A DNA stretch of 64,000 bases, taken from positions 1,490,501 to 1,554,500 of the forward strand of contig NZ_CP054394.1 of NCBI RefSeq assembly GCF_022539405.1. Direction: 5' to 3'. The position numbers and the translations under genes are program-made. Below are positions 8,969 through 17,107 of this stretch, piece by piece. The stretch comes from Natranaerofaba carboxydovora. GTDB taxonomy: Bacteria; Bacillota; Natranaerobiia; Natranaerobiales; Natranaerofabaceae. The notes beneath the pieces were generated by a model. The model had not been told where the DNA came from, made no database searches, and saw nothing but the letters and a program-made list of their open reading frames with translations. Numbering within the stretch: the stretch's first letter is position 1; each line of letters starts with the position of its first letter.

Positions 8969-9003
8969 AAAAAAAGTAGGAAGAAAGTTAGTCTCCCTAC
9001 TAA
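8969..9003 (-). terminator. Intrinsic terminator after the deacetylase-family gene
   Basis: On the minus strand AGTAGG(G)AGA pairs with TCT(T)CCTACT and is followed by TTTTTT. It lies about 80 bases past the stop of the deacetylase-family gene and before the amidohydrolase ribosome site, so the two genes may be separate transcripts. Confidence 0.65.
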
Positions 9004-9083
9004 AATAATTTAGCCACTAAGCGACTTATTTATTGGAGATGTATCTTATCCGTAATAATAATTATACCATAAAATCTTACAAA

Positions 9084-10418
9084 TTAGAATTTATATTCAG
9101 GAAATCTGCTATAATTTCTTCTAGAGTGATCCTGTATATAAACATAATCATATTTTTCAATTAAAGTAACATAATCATCCGTCAAATTATCAGCTTTATT
9201 TTGACAGGCCTCACAAGCATTTCTAGGTACTATTATAGAAATAATATCATTTCTTCCATAAACACTTGACTCTACTATTCTAACACCACTACATTTATCA
9301 CATTTTAAAAATTCTTCCCTCTGCTTTTCTAGTAGACCACTTGTATCGTAAAATATACTTCTGTTTTTCTTATAACTATCTTTACTACCAAAGTACTCAT
9401 CTAAGTTAATATCTTTTCTTAAATTATACACTTCTGAAAGATGATTTACATAATCTTTTATCTGATCCATAATTTTCGGTGAGCTTTTCATGTCTAATTG
9501 GTCCAATTTTGGTTCCCTGACGTTACTATAATCGAGTCCAGCAAGGGCTAATATTATTCCCACATTGACATATGGCAAAGCTCCTTCTATAGAGTAGCCT
9601 CCTTCTAATACTACAATATCCGGATCAAGGCGTTTAGTTAGCTCTGCATAACCTCCAGCAGTAATATTCATCATAGTAAGCGGATCTGTAAAGTGATTGT
9701 CCTGTCCGGCAGCATTTATAATTAAATCAGGTTCAAAATCTTTTAGGACAGGATCAATTAAGTTATCCATAATATATAAAAGCCCTTCATCAGTTGTGTT
9801 AGTCGGAACTGGTATGTTAAGCGTATGGGCAAACCCACCAGGTCCACCTAAGTCATTGGGAAAGCCTGTACCAGGAAATATAGTTCTCCCGTCCTGATGA
9901 ACAGATATATGAAGCACATCAGGGTCATTTATATAGATGTCCTGGGTACCATCTGCATGATGTGCATCTGTATCAATAATTGCAATTTTTTTAACGTCAT
10001 AATTATCTCTTATATACTCAACCATTACTGCCTCAATATTTATATTGCAAAACCCTCTAGAGCCATGTGTTACAAGCATTGCATGATGCCCGGGCGGCCT
10101 AACTAGTGCAATCCCTTTATCAACTTCTCCTTTCAAAACAGAATCAGCGATAGCTTTACAACTGCCGGCTGAAATCAAGTGAGACTCAGTTAAGATGTCT
10201 TCAGGCTCTGTAACACAAATGTGAGTCTTAATAATATCTTCCAAATTGCATATTTCAGGTGGATATTCAATTATACCTTCTATGTCCATTAACCCTTCTT
10301 CAAATATCTGATCTCTTGTATAAAGTAATCTTTCTTCTCTTTCAGGATGATTAGGTGAAATAGCCCAATCAAAAGCTGGGAAAAACAAAACACTTGTCTT
10401 ATTATTAGCTTTCATCAA
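9084..10418 (-). CDS. Histone-deacetylase-family enzyme with Cys-rich tail
   Basis: The first 300 residues are a class I/II-type deacetylase (arginase-deacetylase fold, AcuC/APAH relatives). Visible catalytic features are RPPGHHAM (H111-H112), IDTDAHHADG (D151 and H153 as zinc ligands), NAAGQDNHFTDPL (D240) and the LEGGYS loop with the catalytic-type Tyr (275). Such bacterial enzymes remove acetyl groups from lysines, polyamines or small amides. The C-terminal 120 residues are extra and carry two CxxC pairs, CDKC (373-376) and CEAC (402-405), that could form a zinc ribbon. The start is the TTG at 10418 (AGGTG eight bases upstream) or the adjacent ATG at 10415. A 96-base palindrome lies 66 bases upstream. 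Confidence 0.85.
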   Translation of the reverse strand: MMKANNKTSVLFFPAFDWAISPNHPEREERLLYTRDQIFEEGLMDIEGIIEYPPEICNLEDIIKTHICVTEPEDILTESHLISAGSCKAIADSVLKGEVDKGIALVRPPGHHAMLVTHGSRGFCNINIEAVMVEYIRDNYDVKKIAIIDTDAHHADGTQDIYINDPDVLHISVHQDGRTIFPGTGFPNDLGGPGGFAHTLNIPVPTNTTDEGLLYIMDNLIDPVLKDFEPDLIINAAGQDNHFTDPLTMMNITAGGYAELTKRLDPDIVVLEGGYSIEGALPYVNVGIILALAGLDYSNVREPKLDQLDMKSSPKIMDQIKDYVNHLSEVYNLRKDINLDEYFGSKDSYKKNRSIFYDTSGLLEKQREEFLKCDKCSGVRIVESSVYGRNDIISIIVPRNACEACQNKADNLTDDYVTLIEKYDYVYIQDHSRRNYSRFPEYKF

Positions 10419-10484
10419 TATTAATACACCTACCTTATAAAATATAATAGCACTAAAATAATAAACAAATTAAAAACTTATTGT

Positions 10485-10580
10485 TGATTCTGGTGCAAAA
10501 AGTCACATGAGCAAAGTTTTGTTTTTAATATCAATTAAAAACACTTTACTTATGTGAATAGACTTTTTGCACCAGAATCA
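10485..10580. repeat. Complete 96-base palindromic repeat element
   Basis: The ends are perfect 20-base inverted repeats containing GATTCTGGTGCAAAAAGTC (10485-10504 and 10561-10580). The interior continues the pairing: CACATGAGCAAAGT against ACTTTACTTATGTG (12 of 14), then GTTTTTAAT against ATTAAAAAC. The whole element therefore folds into a near-continuous hairpin. It abuts the stop codon of the HyuA-like gene at 10581. Half copies occur at 1128 and 62991. Miniature inverted-repeat element or dispersed palindromic repeat are the best explanations; no T run supports a simple terminator. Confidence 0.85.
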
Positions 10581-12293
10581 TTATTTTGAGTTATTTAAGG
10601 TAAATACAGGACCGGGTTTTATTTGGGCACCAAGCTCAATTATCTTTCCTATAGTTGTAAAATCTCTTACTACATTAAATTCTTCAGTATAAGTTATTTC
10701 CGTTTCTCTAGACACATCTACTTCTTCATAACCCTTTCTTCTCTTCGCTCGTTCACTTATAGCATTGCGAGCTATTTTGGCTATTGAGACAATGTCGTTT
10801 ATACCCTCAGCATCTTTTTTAATTCCCATCTCAGGAATAACATAGTAGTTAGAAGCTGTATCACAATGAACAGTAACAACAGTTGTTGGTCTTGCCACTC
10901 CTGCTCCAATAGCATTCGCCACTTCATGATGTGGGGCCAATTCATACTCTGTTTCTAAATATTTTGCTATATATGGTAAAAATAGATGAGCGGGTCCTCC
11001 TATTCCAACTAATTTGTTAACTTCAAGCTTAAAAGGTTCTAAAACTTCCTTAACCGTATATACCGGACGGTTACTTAACTTCCTACATACATCTAAGATT
11101 TTATCACCTATAATTCTTGAGCTATTTTCCATAATTTTTTTTGCAACTTCATCAGGAGACAAATTAAGCTTATCACCTAAAGATTTTAGTTCAGATTCTA
11201 TCCTTTTAATTTTATAATTACTGTCTGCATCAGTAATAACATTTTTACTGTCAATATATGCTGCTGCGTCAGTAGGGGTAATGACTGGCCCTCCATATAA
11301 AATAGCAGGACCTTCGCGTCTTGGGCCTATCATTAAATCACCATTTTCCACAGATATTGCACTATCTCCTCCAATTCCAAGCGACTGTGAATAAAGCCCC
11401 CTGACACTAGTCTTGTAACCACCTATTTCAGTTCCTCCAGATTTAAATACAGGTGACCCATTTAGCATCAAGCCTATGTCTGTTGTCGTTCCTCCTATAT
11501 CTAATAAAAATGCTGAACTATGTTCGCTTGTTAACGCCATCTTTCCAAGTATACTTGCTGCTGGTCCAGATAATATTGTATGTACACAGTGCTTAACCGA
11601 ATCTTCAAGGCTTAATGTGCCACCATCTCCTTTTAAGATAAATGTAGGAGCATTTAACCCTATCTCCTGCAAAGAGTTTTTGACCGATTCAACAAAACTT
11701 TTATGCCTTCTATAAATTGCAGCATTAAAATATGAAGTGCAAATTCTTCGGGGAAAATTAAGCCTCCCTGCAACTCTGTGACCTAAGGAGATATATTCTA
11801 TCTCTGGAAAGTCTTTTTTGATCAAGTTTTCTACTTTCTCTTCTAATTCAGGATTTCTATTAGAAAATTTGCTCACCACAGCAATATATTGGGATCCCTC
11901 TTCTATAAATTCTTTTACAGCTTTTCTTACTTCATCTTCATCTACATCTTCAATTACTTTTCCTCTATGATCAATATAACCTTTTAAAACTTTAGAATGT
12001 TCAAAAAAAGGTAAATTTAGAGGAGATATGCCTGGTCCGGGTAAAGTTAGAAGACCTACTTTATCATATGTTTTTTCTACAATTGCATTGGTAGATAGAG
12101 TGGTACTAAGACATATCCTACTTAAGTTTTTACACAACTCAGGATCATAGATAGCCTTAATGGCCTGCAAAGTAGAGTCTAATAAATCATCATGATCGGT
12201 CGGTATCTTTGCTTTTTTATAAACCTTATCCCGAGATATTAATACCGCGTCTGTATGAGTGCCACCTACGTCAATTCCAATAGTTAATGTCAC
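10581..12293 (-). CDS. Hydantoinase/oxoprolinase-family protein (HyuA-like)
   Basis: The GTG at 12293 has GGGGTG six bases upstream; an in-frame GTG nine bases earlier overlaps that site. The 570-residue protein has two ASKHA-fold phosphate loops: GIDVGGTHTDAVL near the N-terminus and FLLDIGGTTTDIG near the middle, as in the A subunit of ATP-dependent hydantoinases, 5-oxoprolinases and acetone carboxylases. It contains the LSTTLSTNAIVE and LSGPAASILG segments typical of the family. It is shorter than HyuA proteins of about 700 residues, and no HyuB (B subunit) gene is adjacent, which makes the exact reaction uncertain. It sits in a group of amide- and amino-acid-related enzymes. Confidence 0.82.
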   Translation of the reverse strand: MTLTIGIDVGGTHTDAVLISRDKVYKKAKIPTDHDDLLDSTLQAIKAIYDPELCKNLSRICLSTTLSTNAIVEKTYDKVGLLTLPGPGISPLNLPFFEHSKVLKGYIDHRGKVIEDVDEDEVRKAVKEFIEEGSQYIAVVSKFSNRNPELEEKVENLIKKDFPEIEYISLGHRVAGRLNFPRRICTSYFNAAIYRRHKSFVESVKNSLQEIGLNAPTFILKGDGGTLSLEDSVKHCVHTILSGPAASILGKMALTSEHSSAFLLDIGGTTTDIGLMLNGSPVFKSGGTEIGGYKTSVRGLYSQSLGIGGDSAISVENGDLMIGPRREGPAILYGGPVITPTDAAAYIDSKNVITDADSNYKIKRIESELKSLGDKLNLSPDEVAKKIMENSSRIIGDKILDVCRKLSNRPVYTVKEVLEPFKLEVNKLVGIGGPAHLFLPYIAKYLETEYELAPHHEVANAIGAGVARPTTVVTVHCDTASNYYVIPEMGIKKDAEGINDIVSIAKIARNAISERAKRRKGYEEVDVSRETEITYTEEFNVVRDFTTIGKIIELGAQIKPGPVFTLNNSK

Positions 12294-12338
12294 TTTATTC
12301 ACCCCTGTGTAAACATTCGAATTTTTCTTAACAATGAT

Positions 12339-12368
12339 ATTATACCACTTTATTTAGTGATACGTGAA
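12339..12368 (-). promoter_or_regulatory. Probable sigma-A promoter of the HyuA-like gene
   Basis: TATAAT (12339-12344, minus strand) is 18 bases downstream of TTCACG (12363-12368). The -35 box matches the consensus at four of six positions. Distance to the GTG start is about 40 bases. Confidence 0.45.
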
Positions 12369-12487
12369 CCTCTCAATGACTAAAGCCACAAGAATACGTG
12401 GAGACTATTTCAACAAATCCTCTATAGTAAATATTCGCAAAATGAAAATACTAATATTAAATAAATTAAACGGGAGGTTATTATTTA

Positions 12488-12826
12488 ATGTGGGGATTTG
12501 CAATTGATGTAGACACTTCATCTCCTATCTATATTAAAGAATGTATTAGTAAGTCAGGACACATAACACTAATTACTGTTTATCAGGAACCATATGGTAT
12601 AAAACTATATCCGAGCACTTTTATAGATGAAATCAAAAAATCAAAAGGTCATGAAGGAAAAAGATATAATATCGAAAAAAGAGAAGTTCTTAACATTAAG
12701 GAAAATGATGTAATAAACTTCGGTGGGTTAATTAATATAGAAGAAATCAGGAATATCTTGTCTAGAGTTATTGTTGATCCTGATGTTGATGAAGTTATAA
12801 AACTAACAACCAAGATTAAAGCTTAA
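12488..12826 (+). CDS. Unrecognised 112-residue protein
   Basis: One of the few plus-strand genes. The ATG has GGGAGG about 11 bases upstream and the gene ends in its own terminator, so it is very likely real. The product begins MWGFAIDVDTSS and is a mixed alpha/beta soluble protein without signal peptide, membrane segment or cysteine pairs beyond one Cys near residue 18. The N-terminal WGFAIDVDTSSPIY and the C-terminal VIVDPDVDEVIKL are the most distinctive parts. I do not recognise the family. It is divergent from the HyuA-like gene and convergent with the symporter. Confidence 0.7.
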   Translation: MWGFAIDVDTSSPIYIKECISKSGHITLITVYQEPYGIKLYPSTFIDEIKKSKGHEGKRYNIEKREVLNIKENDVINFGGLINIEEIRNILSRVIVDPDVDEVIKLTTKIKA

Positions 12827-12864
12827 AAATTAGTCCTAAAAAACAAATCTTAGGACTAATTTTT
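12825..12864. terminator. Bidirectional terminator
   Basis: ATTAGTCCTAA and TTAGGACTAAT form a perfect 11-base stem with a 10-base loop, flanked by A run and TTTTT, and overlap the stop codon of the plus-strand gene. It can end both the 112-residue gene and, from the other side, the symporter transcript. Confidence 0.85.
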
Positions 12865-12884
12865 ATCGTATAACTGATTACGAT

Positions 12885-14483
12885 TTATAATTTTTTTACA
12901 CCTTTATAACAAATTTCAAGATGTTCGTTATAAACAGGTTTTGTAAAAAGACTTACTACAACAAAAACTATTCCTGATATAATTATAGAATACACTAAGG
13001 GGTCAATATGAGTCCATGGAAAAGGCAATAACGCATCCTTTCCAAAAATTAGACGAGATAAACCTAAAACTTCTGACTCAGATATATGAAGAAACACATA
13101 TCCAAAAATACTAACTGTCAAGCCAGTAACTACACTAGATATAGCTCCAACTCTACTACTACCAGGCCAAAACAAAGTCCCAATCAGAGTTGGTAGAAAA
13201 CTGGCCGCACAAATACCAAACCAAAATGAAGTAGCTCTAGCAATTATACTTCCTGGTAATACATAAGCTAACAAAATAGCTAATAAAACTGCAATCAAAA
13301 CCCCAATTCTAGCAAGCAAAGTATTATCCTGTTTTTTATCATTATCATTACTTGATAAAGGGCCAATTATATCTTTACTCAAGGCTGTCCCTTGCACATG
13401 CACAAGGGAGCTTAATGTAGAAATAGCAGCTGAAATTAAGGTTACCATAAATAAGTACAAAAACCATGACGGCATAACTTCACTAATAAAAAGTGGTATT
13501 ATACTATCAGTATTACCGCCTGCAGCTTCTACACTAATCATACCAGTAGTTTCATAAAAATAAAGATTGCTTAGTGGTCCAACTATGAAGGCTGTTCCAG
13601 TCATAAAAAATATAAAAAAACCACCGACCGCAATAGCACGATATAGAGACTTAGTGCTAGGTACAGTCATAAAACGCATAGCCAGCTGAGGTTGTGCCAA
13701 AGCTCCAATTCCAACTCCAAGGATGATATTTGTAATAACTTGCAGCCAAATTTGAGAGCCAGGTTCTGGCATTGCAGTCCAACCTCTATGCCCTTTTTCA
13801 ATAAGGTTTTCGGGAATCATGTAACTCAAATCTGTTAATGCCTGATGACTACTAATAACTCCACCTACTACAGAATAGGCAGTAATTAATAGTGCAATCA
13901 TTCCTACCAACATTACCAAAGCGCAAAAAGCATCTGTGTACATAACTGCTTTTATGCCTCCGGATAAAACATAGGCTCCCACAATAATCGCAAGAATAAA
14001 AAGAGCTAAGTTATAGTCAATCTCTAGAGCTTCCTCAAAAAAACGAGCTCCTCCAACTAGGATTATACTCGTATAAGCAGGCATAAAAATAAATATCATA
14101 AAACCAGAAAAAACTGTTAAGAAATTTGAATCATACCTGCGTCCAAGCAAAGACGGAAATGAACTAACATTAAGATTAACAGACATTTTCCTTATACGAA
14201 CTCCAAATAAAGCAAAAGCAACCATTATACCCAAAACAATGGTTAAAAAAGCAAGCCAAAGAAGACTAAATCCAAATAATCCTGCTGCTCCTCCAAACCC
14301 AACTATTGCTGACGTACTAATAAATGTAGCTCCGTAAGAAAGAGCCATAACCCCAGGATTAATATTTCTTCCTGCTATCAGATAGTCTTCATCTGTTACT
14401 GTCTGTTTGTATGCGTGATAAGCTAATGTCGTTAGTATAGCCAAAAAAATTAAAATAATAACTGATAGCAAAAGAAGATTCAT
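12885..14483 (-). CDS. Sodium:solute symporter (SSS/SLC5 family)
   Basis: A 532-residue membrane protein with about 13 hydrophobic helices. Family features include AYHAYKQTVTDEDYLIAGR near the N-terminus, GATFISTSAIVGFGGAAG, the sodium-site region ISAAISTLSSLVHVQGT (about residues 345-361) and PQLAMRFMTVPST. It couples Na+ entry to uptake of an organic solute, probably a monocarboxylate or amino acid by overall similarity to the acetate/pantothenate/proline group; the substrate is not decidable. The ATG overlaps the stop of the upstream 37-residue gene (ATGA), so translation is probably coupled. It lies close to amide-hydrolysing enzymes, which could act on the imported compound. Confidence 0.87.
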   Translation of the reverse strand: MNLLLLSVIILIFLAILTTLAYHAYKQTVTDEDYLIAGRNINPGVMALSYGATFISTSAIVGFGGAAGLFGFSLLWLAFLTIVLGIMVAFALFGVRIRKMSVNLNVSSFPSLLGRRYDSNFLTVFSGFMIFIFMPAYTSIILVGGARFFEEALEIDYNLALFILAIIVGAYVLSGGIKAVMYTDAFCALVMLVGMIALLITAYSVVGGVISSHQALTDLSYMIPENLIEKGHRGWTAMPEPGSQIWLQVITNIILGVGIGALAQPQLAMRFMTVPSTKSLYRAIAVGGFFIFFMTGTAFIVGPLSNLYFYETTGMISVEAAGGNTDSIIPLFISEVMPSWFLYLFMVTLISAAISTLSSLVHVQGTALSKDIIGPLSSNDNDKKQDNTLLARIGVLIAVLLAILLAYVLPGSIIARATSFWFGICAASFLPTLIGTLFWPGSSRVGAISSVVTGLTVSIFGYVFLHISESEVLGLSRLIFGKDALLPFPWTHIDPLVYSIIISGIVFVVVSLFTKPVYNEHLEICYKGVKKL

Positions 14484-14593
14484 GATGCATCATCTTCTTT
14501 ATTCCAATTAACTGCACCATAACTTATGCAAACTATTGCTGATACTAATGTTAGAATCCATACTGCAGTTATCCAACCATCTTCCATGCCCAC
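14480..14593 (-). CDS. Symporter small accessory membrane protein
   Basis: A 37-residue gene overlooked at usual length cut-offs. The GTG at 14593 has GGGAGGA seven bases upstream; an ATG two codons later is possible. The product is a single hydrophobic helix, ITAVWILTLVSAIVCISYGA, ending in a short charged tail WNKEDDAS. Its TGA overlaps the ATG of the SSS symporter by four bases. Small one-helix subunits encoded immediately before SSS-family transporters are known; the position, size and topology match this type. Confidence 0.8.
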   Translation of the reverse strand: MGMEDGWITAVWILTLVSAIVCISYGAVNWNKEDDAS

Positions 14594-14695
14594 AAGAACT
14601 TCCTCCCTTGTATAAAAATTTTTATATATTAATAAAAATATGTAACACCACTATTTATCTTATCAAAATTCTCACAAACCTGCAAAGAGTTATAA

Positions 14696-15334
14696 TCATA
14701 ACTTTGTTAATTCATTAATGGTAATAGCATAATAAGGAAACAATGAGTTTGCAACTGTTATAGTCTTATAATAAATTGCTTCTGACCAACTGCCTTTATT
14801 CTTCAAGCTATCTAAAAGTTGTATTGTATCGGGTCTATTATGATGAGACACTATTAAAGCACCATTTGATCTAAGGTTATCCATAAATATTCTTTCCAAG
14901 TATGTATTTAGCTTTGGATCATAGCAAATATCTGAAGCCAAAATTACATCATATCTTGTATCTAAGTCAAAGCTTCGCCAGTCACCAACATAACTGTCAT
15001 AATCTTTTATATCATTTAACCTTGCATTATTTAATGCCATATTAACTGCATCTTCATTGAAATCAGAAAAAGTAACTTTCCCTCCTTTTAACCCTGCAGT
15101 TATACCTGGTAAGCCAAGGCCACACCCTAACTCTAAAACTGTCTTATCTGTAAAGTCGAGCCTTTCCCAAATGTGCAAAGCCATCGCTTTAGCAGCGGGC
15201 CATAGTTCTGCCCAACATGGGACTTTATCAGGATCATTGGGGTCAGTTATTAATGCTTCAACATCTTCAACTATCTTAAATTTTATTGTTTTACCTGGCA
15301 ATTGGTAATCAACTATCTTTTCATTGCTTTCCAA
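14696..15334 (-). CDS. Class I SAM-dependent methyltransferase (METTL21/FAM86-like)
   Basis: The 212-residue protein has motif I VLELGCGLGLPGI (about residues 64-76), an acidic residue in VTFSDFNEDAV (motif II), YVGDWRSF, and LASDICYDP. The ELGCGLGLPGI sequence and the D-x-C-Y after motif IV resemble the lysine-methyltransferase-like methyltransferase 16 family, which modifies proteins such as ETF-beta. The target here is unknown. The TTG start has GGAGG eight bases upstream. It is divergently transcribed from the cobalamin-type regulator, so a regulatory relation is possible but unproven. Confidence 0.8.
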   Translation of the reverse strand: MESNEKIVDYQLPGKTIKFKIVEDVEALITDPNDPDKVPCWAELWPAAKAMALHIWERLDFTDKTVLELGCGLGLPGITAGLKGGKVTFSDFNEDAVNMALNNARLNDIKDYDSYVGDWRSFDLDTRYDVILASDICYDPKLNTYLERIFMDNLRSNGALIVSHHNRPDTIQLLDSLKNKGSWSEAIYYKTITVANSLFPYYAITINELTKL

Positions 15335-15494
15335 AATTTAACCTCCAAACTAAAAGATAAAGCTATTCACAGGATAGATTTTATCTCAATTATGTTATTT
15401 TAACAAGTTTAATTTAATTTTGATATTAAAATTTATCTACATTTTTGATAAAATAAAAAAGAGCTAAAATACTTAAAGATATGAGGGAAATGCC

Positions 15495-16376
15495 TTGTCA
15501 AACTTTGGAAGTCGTTTAAAAGAGCTCAGAGCAAAAAAAAGGATAAGTCAAAAGCAACTTGCAGAAAAGCTTGGTATTGTTCAAAGTACTATTGCAAACT
15601 ATGAAAAAGGACTTAGATTTCCAGATCATAACACTCTGATAAAGCTAGCAGGTATTTTTAATGTTTATATCGATTATCTATTAGGACATCAGGCACTTAA
15701 TAATAAAGGTTGGTATTTAACCCACGATGCCAAAGAATTTATAAATGCTTTTTTTGCCAATGACAAGAAAAAAGCAAGCAATATTGTCTTATCTTTCTTT
15801 GACAGTATAAATACTAAAAATGGTCTTAAAAAAGTTTATCAAGAATTATTTGAATATACTATGGAACATATCGGCCTTCTATGGAATCAAGGAAAAATAG
15901 ATGTTTCAGATGTATCAAGGTTTGCTATATTTTCAAAAGATTATTTAACAATACTAAAGGAGAATGTGCCTTCATTTGCAGACAAAGAAGCAGATAAGAA
16001 GATTACACTTCTTCCAGTATGTGGTGAAGAACATAATTTTGGTATTAGAATTATTAATGATTATCTCGAAGTATTGGGCTATGATACTTATTTGCTTGAA
16101 GATAACATACCTATCAAAAACTTAGTGTGGTTTGTTGAGCAATACAAAATAAACTTGTTAATGTTATCTGCAACAATGAATTTTAATGAAGATACAGTAA
16201 TTAATACCATTAAAGCCGTTCGAAGTAACGATAATGACATAAAAATTATAGTTGGTGGTCCTTTATTCAATTTAAATAAAAATTTATGGTTACAAATTGG
16301 TTCAGATGGTTATGCAGAAAATATTAATAAAATTGATGAAGTTTTAAAGCACTTAGATTCTTCCATTAACGTTTAA
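15495..16376 (+). CDS. XRE-family regulator fused to a cobalamin-binding module
   Basis: Starts at TTG 15495 with GAGGG upstream; 293 residues. Residues 5-62 are a Cro/C1 helix-turn-helix (SQKQLAEKLGIVQSTIANYE). Residues about 77-165 form a helical cap with LLWNQGKI (W130), and 168-290 are a B12-binding Rossmann domain with the three classical motifs: GEEHNFG (H180, predicted lower cobalt ligand), LSATM (S225) and VGGP (254-256). This parallels CarH/CarA, where a MerR-type helix-turn-helix carries the same module and adenosylcobalamin senses light. Here the Glu-His pair that follows the cap Trp in CarH is replaced by Val-Ser (140-141), so cobalamin binding is likely but photochemistry is not assured. 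Confidence 0.8.
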   Translation: MSNFGSRLKELRAKKRISQKQLAEKLGIVQSTIANYEKGLRFPDHNTLIKLAGIFNVYIDYLLGHQALNNKGWYLTHDAKEFINAFFANDKKKASNIVLSFFDSINTKNGLKKVYQELFEYTMEHIGLLWNQGKIDVSDVSRFAIFSKDYLTILKENVPSFADKEADKKITLLPVCGEEHNFGIRIINDYLEVLGYDTYLLEDNIPIKNLVWFVEQYKINLLMLSATMNFNEDTVINTIKAVRSNDNDIKIIVGGPLFNLNKNLWLQIGSDGYAENINKIDEVLKHLDSSINV

Positions 16377-16386
16377 ATCACCCTTT

Positions 16387-17025
16387 TCAATTAACATTAT
16401 CCTCTCTCCATTCCCAGTAAGTTTTATTCATTTCGTATGTTTTATTAACAATAACTTCTTTTTCGTCCGGAGTTAACCCTGGTTCTTTATAATCCAGGGT
16501 TTCTTTTAATTCTATAACCTCCATACTATAATCCACTAAAAATTCTTTTAAATACCCATTATTTTCAGCAAAATTTCCAAGGCGATTTAAATCAGCCATA
16601 AATAATGGAGGACTAACTCTCATTAACGATATAGTATCTACAAGGTTTTTAATATTATTATATACTTCTAAAGATTTGTCATCTCCTCCAAATGGAAATC
16701 TAACTTCATGTGGATCAATATTATCAGACATTTTTGTCATCAAAATAAAATTCTTATTTACTCGTTCTCTAAGTTCCGCCTCTCTTACTTCATCAAAATC
16801 TTCTTCTTTTGCTTCTTCTAAATAGACTATTAATTCTGTTAAATAACTTTCCATATAAGTTATAGTTTCCAAAACAAGATTATGATTTTGCCTTTTATTT
16901 TTATCTATTAATTCATTAACTTTATTATAATTATACAAATTAAGTATAAGGCTAACAATTAGTATAGTATAAATAATTATTTTTCTCTTATCAAAATTTA
17001 AAATAGCTAAACCCCCCAACAACAT
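16387..17025 (-). CDS. Unknown protein with N-terminal membrane anchor
   Basis: The 212-residue product has one hydrophobic helix at about residues 15-30 (KIIIYTILIVSLILNLYNY), then a long, charged helical region facing outward by the positive-inside rule (KR before the helix). No cysteine, catalytic motif or repeat is seen. The ATG start lacks a good ribosome site, and GGGGGG lies just inside the frame, so a non-standard start slightly further in is possible. It is convergent with the cobalamin-type regulator and downstream of the FAD lipoprotein. I do not recognise the family. Confidence 0.6.
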   Translation of the reverse strand: MLLGGLAILNFDKRKIIIYTILIVSLILNLYNYNKVNELIDKNKRQNHNLVLETITYMESYLTELIVYLEEAKEEDFDEVREAELRERVNKNFILMTKMSDNIDPHEVRFPFGGDDKSLEVYNNIKNLVDTISLMRVSPPLFMADLNRLGNFAENNGYLKEFLVDYSMEVIELKETLDYKEPGLTPDEKEVIVNKTYEMNKTYWEWREDNVN

Positions 17026-17074
17026 TATAAAATTGAATTATAAATTAATCTTAATTATATCAAAATATAATTTA

Positions 17075-17094
17075 CCCGGCCTAAAAAGACCGGG
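17075..17094 (-). terminator. Hairpin after FAD lipoprotein gene
   Basis: CCCGG and CCGGG pair around a 10-base A/T loop directly after the stop codon of the FAD lipoprotein gene. On the minus strand it is followed by TAAATTATATTTTG, a weak U tract, so termination may be partial. Confidence 0.5.
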
Positions 17095-17107
17095 CAAACT
17101 ATACCTA

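Noticed and set aside
15419-15455. Promoter for the cobalamin-type regulator (TTGATA and TAAAAT)
   Set aside because: The spacing is about 23 bases, too long for a sigma-A promoter.
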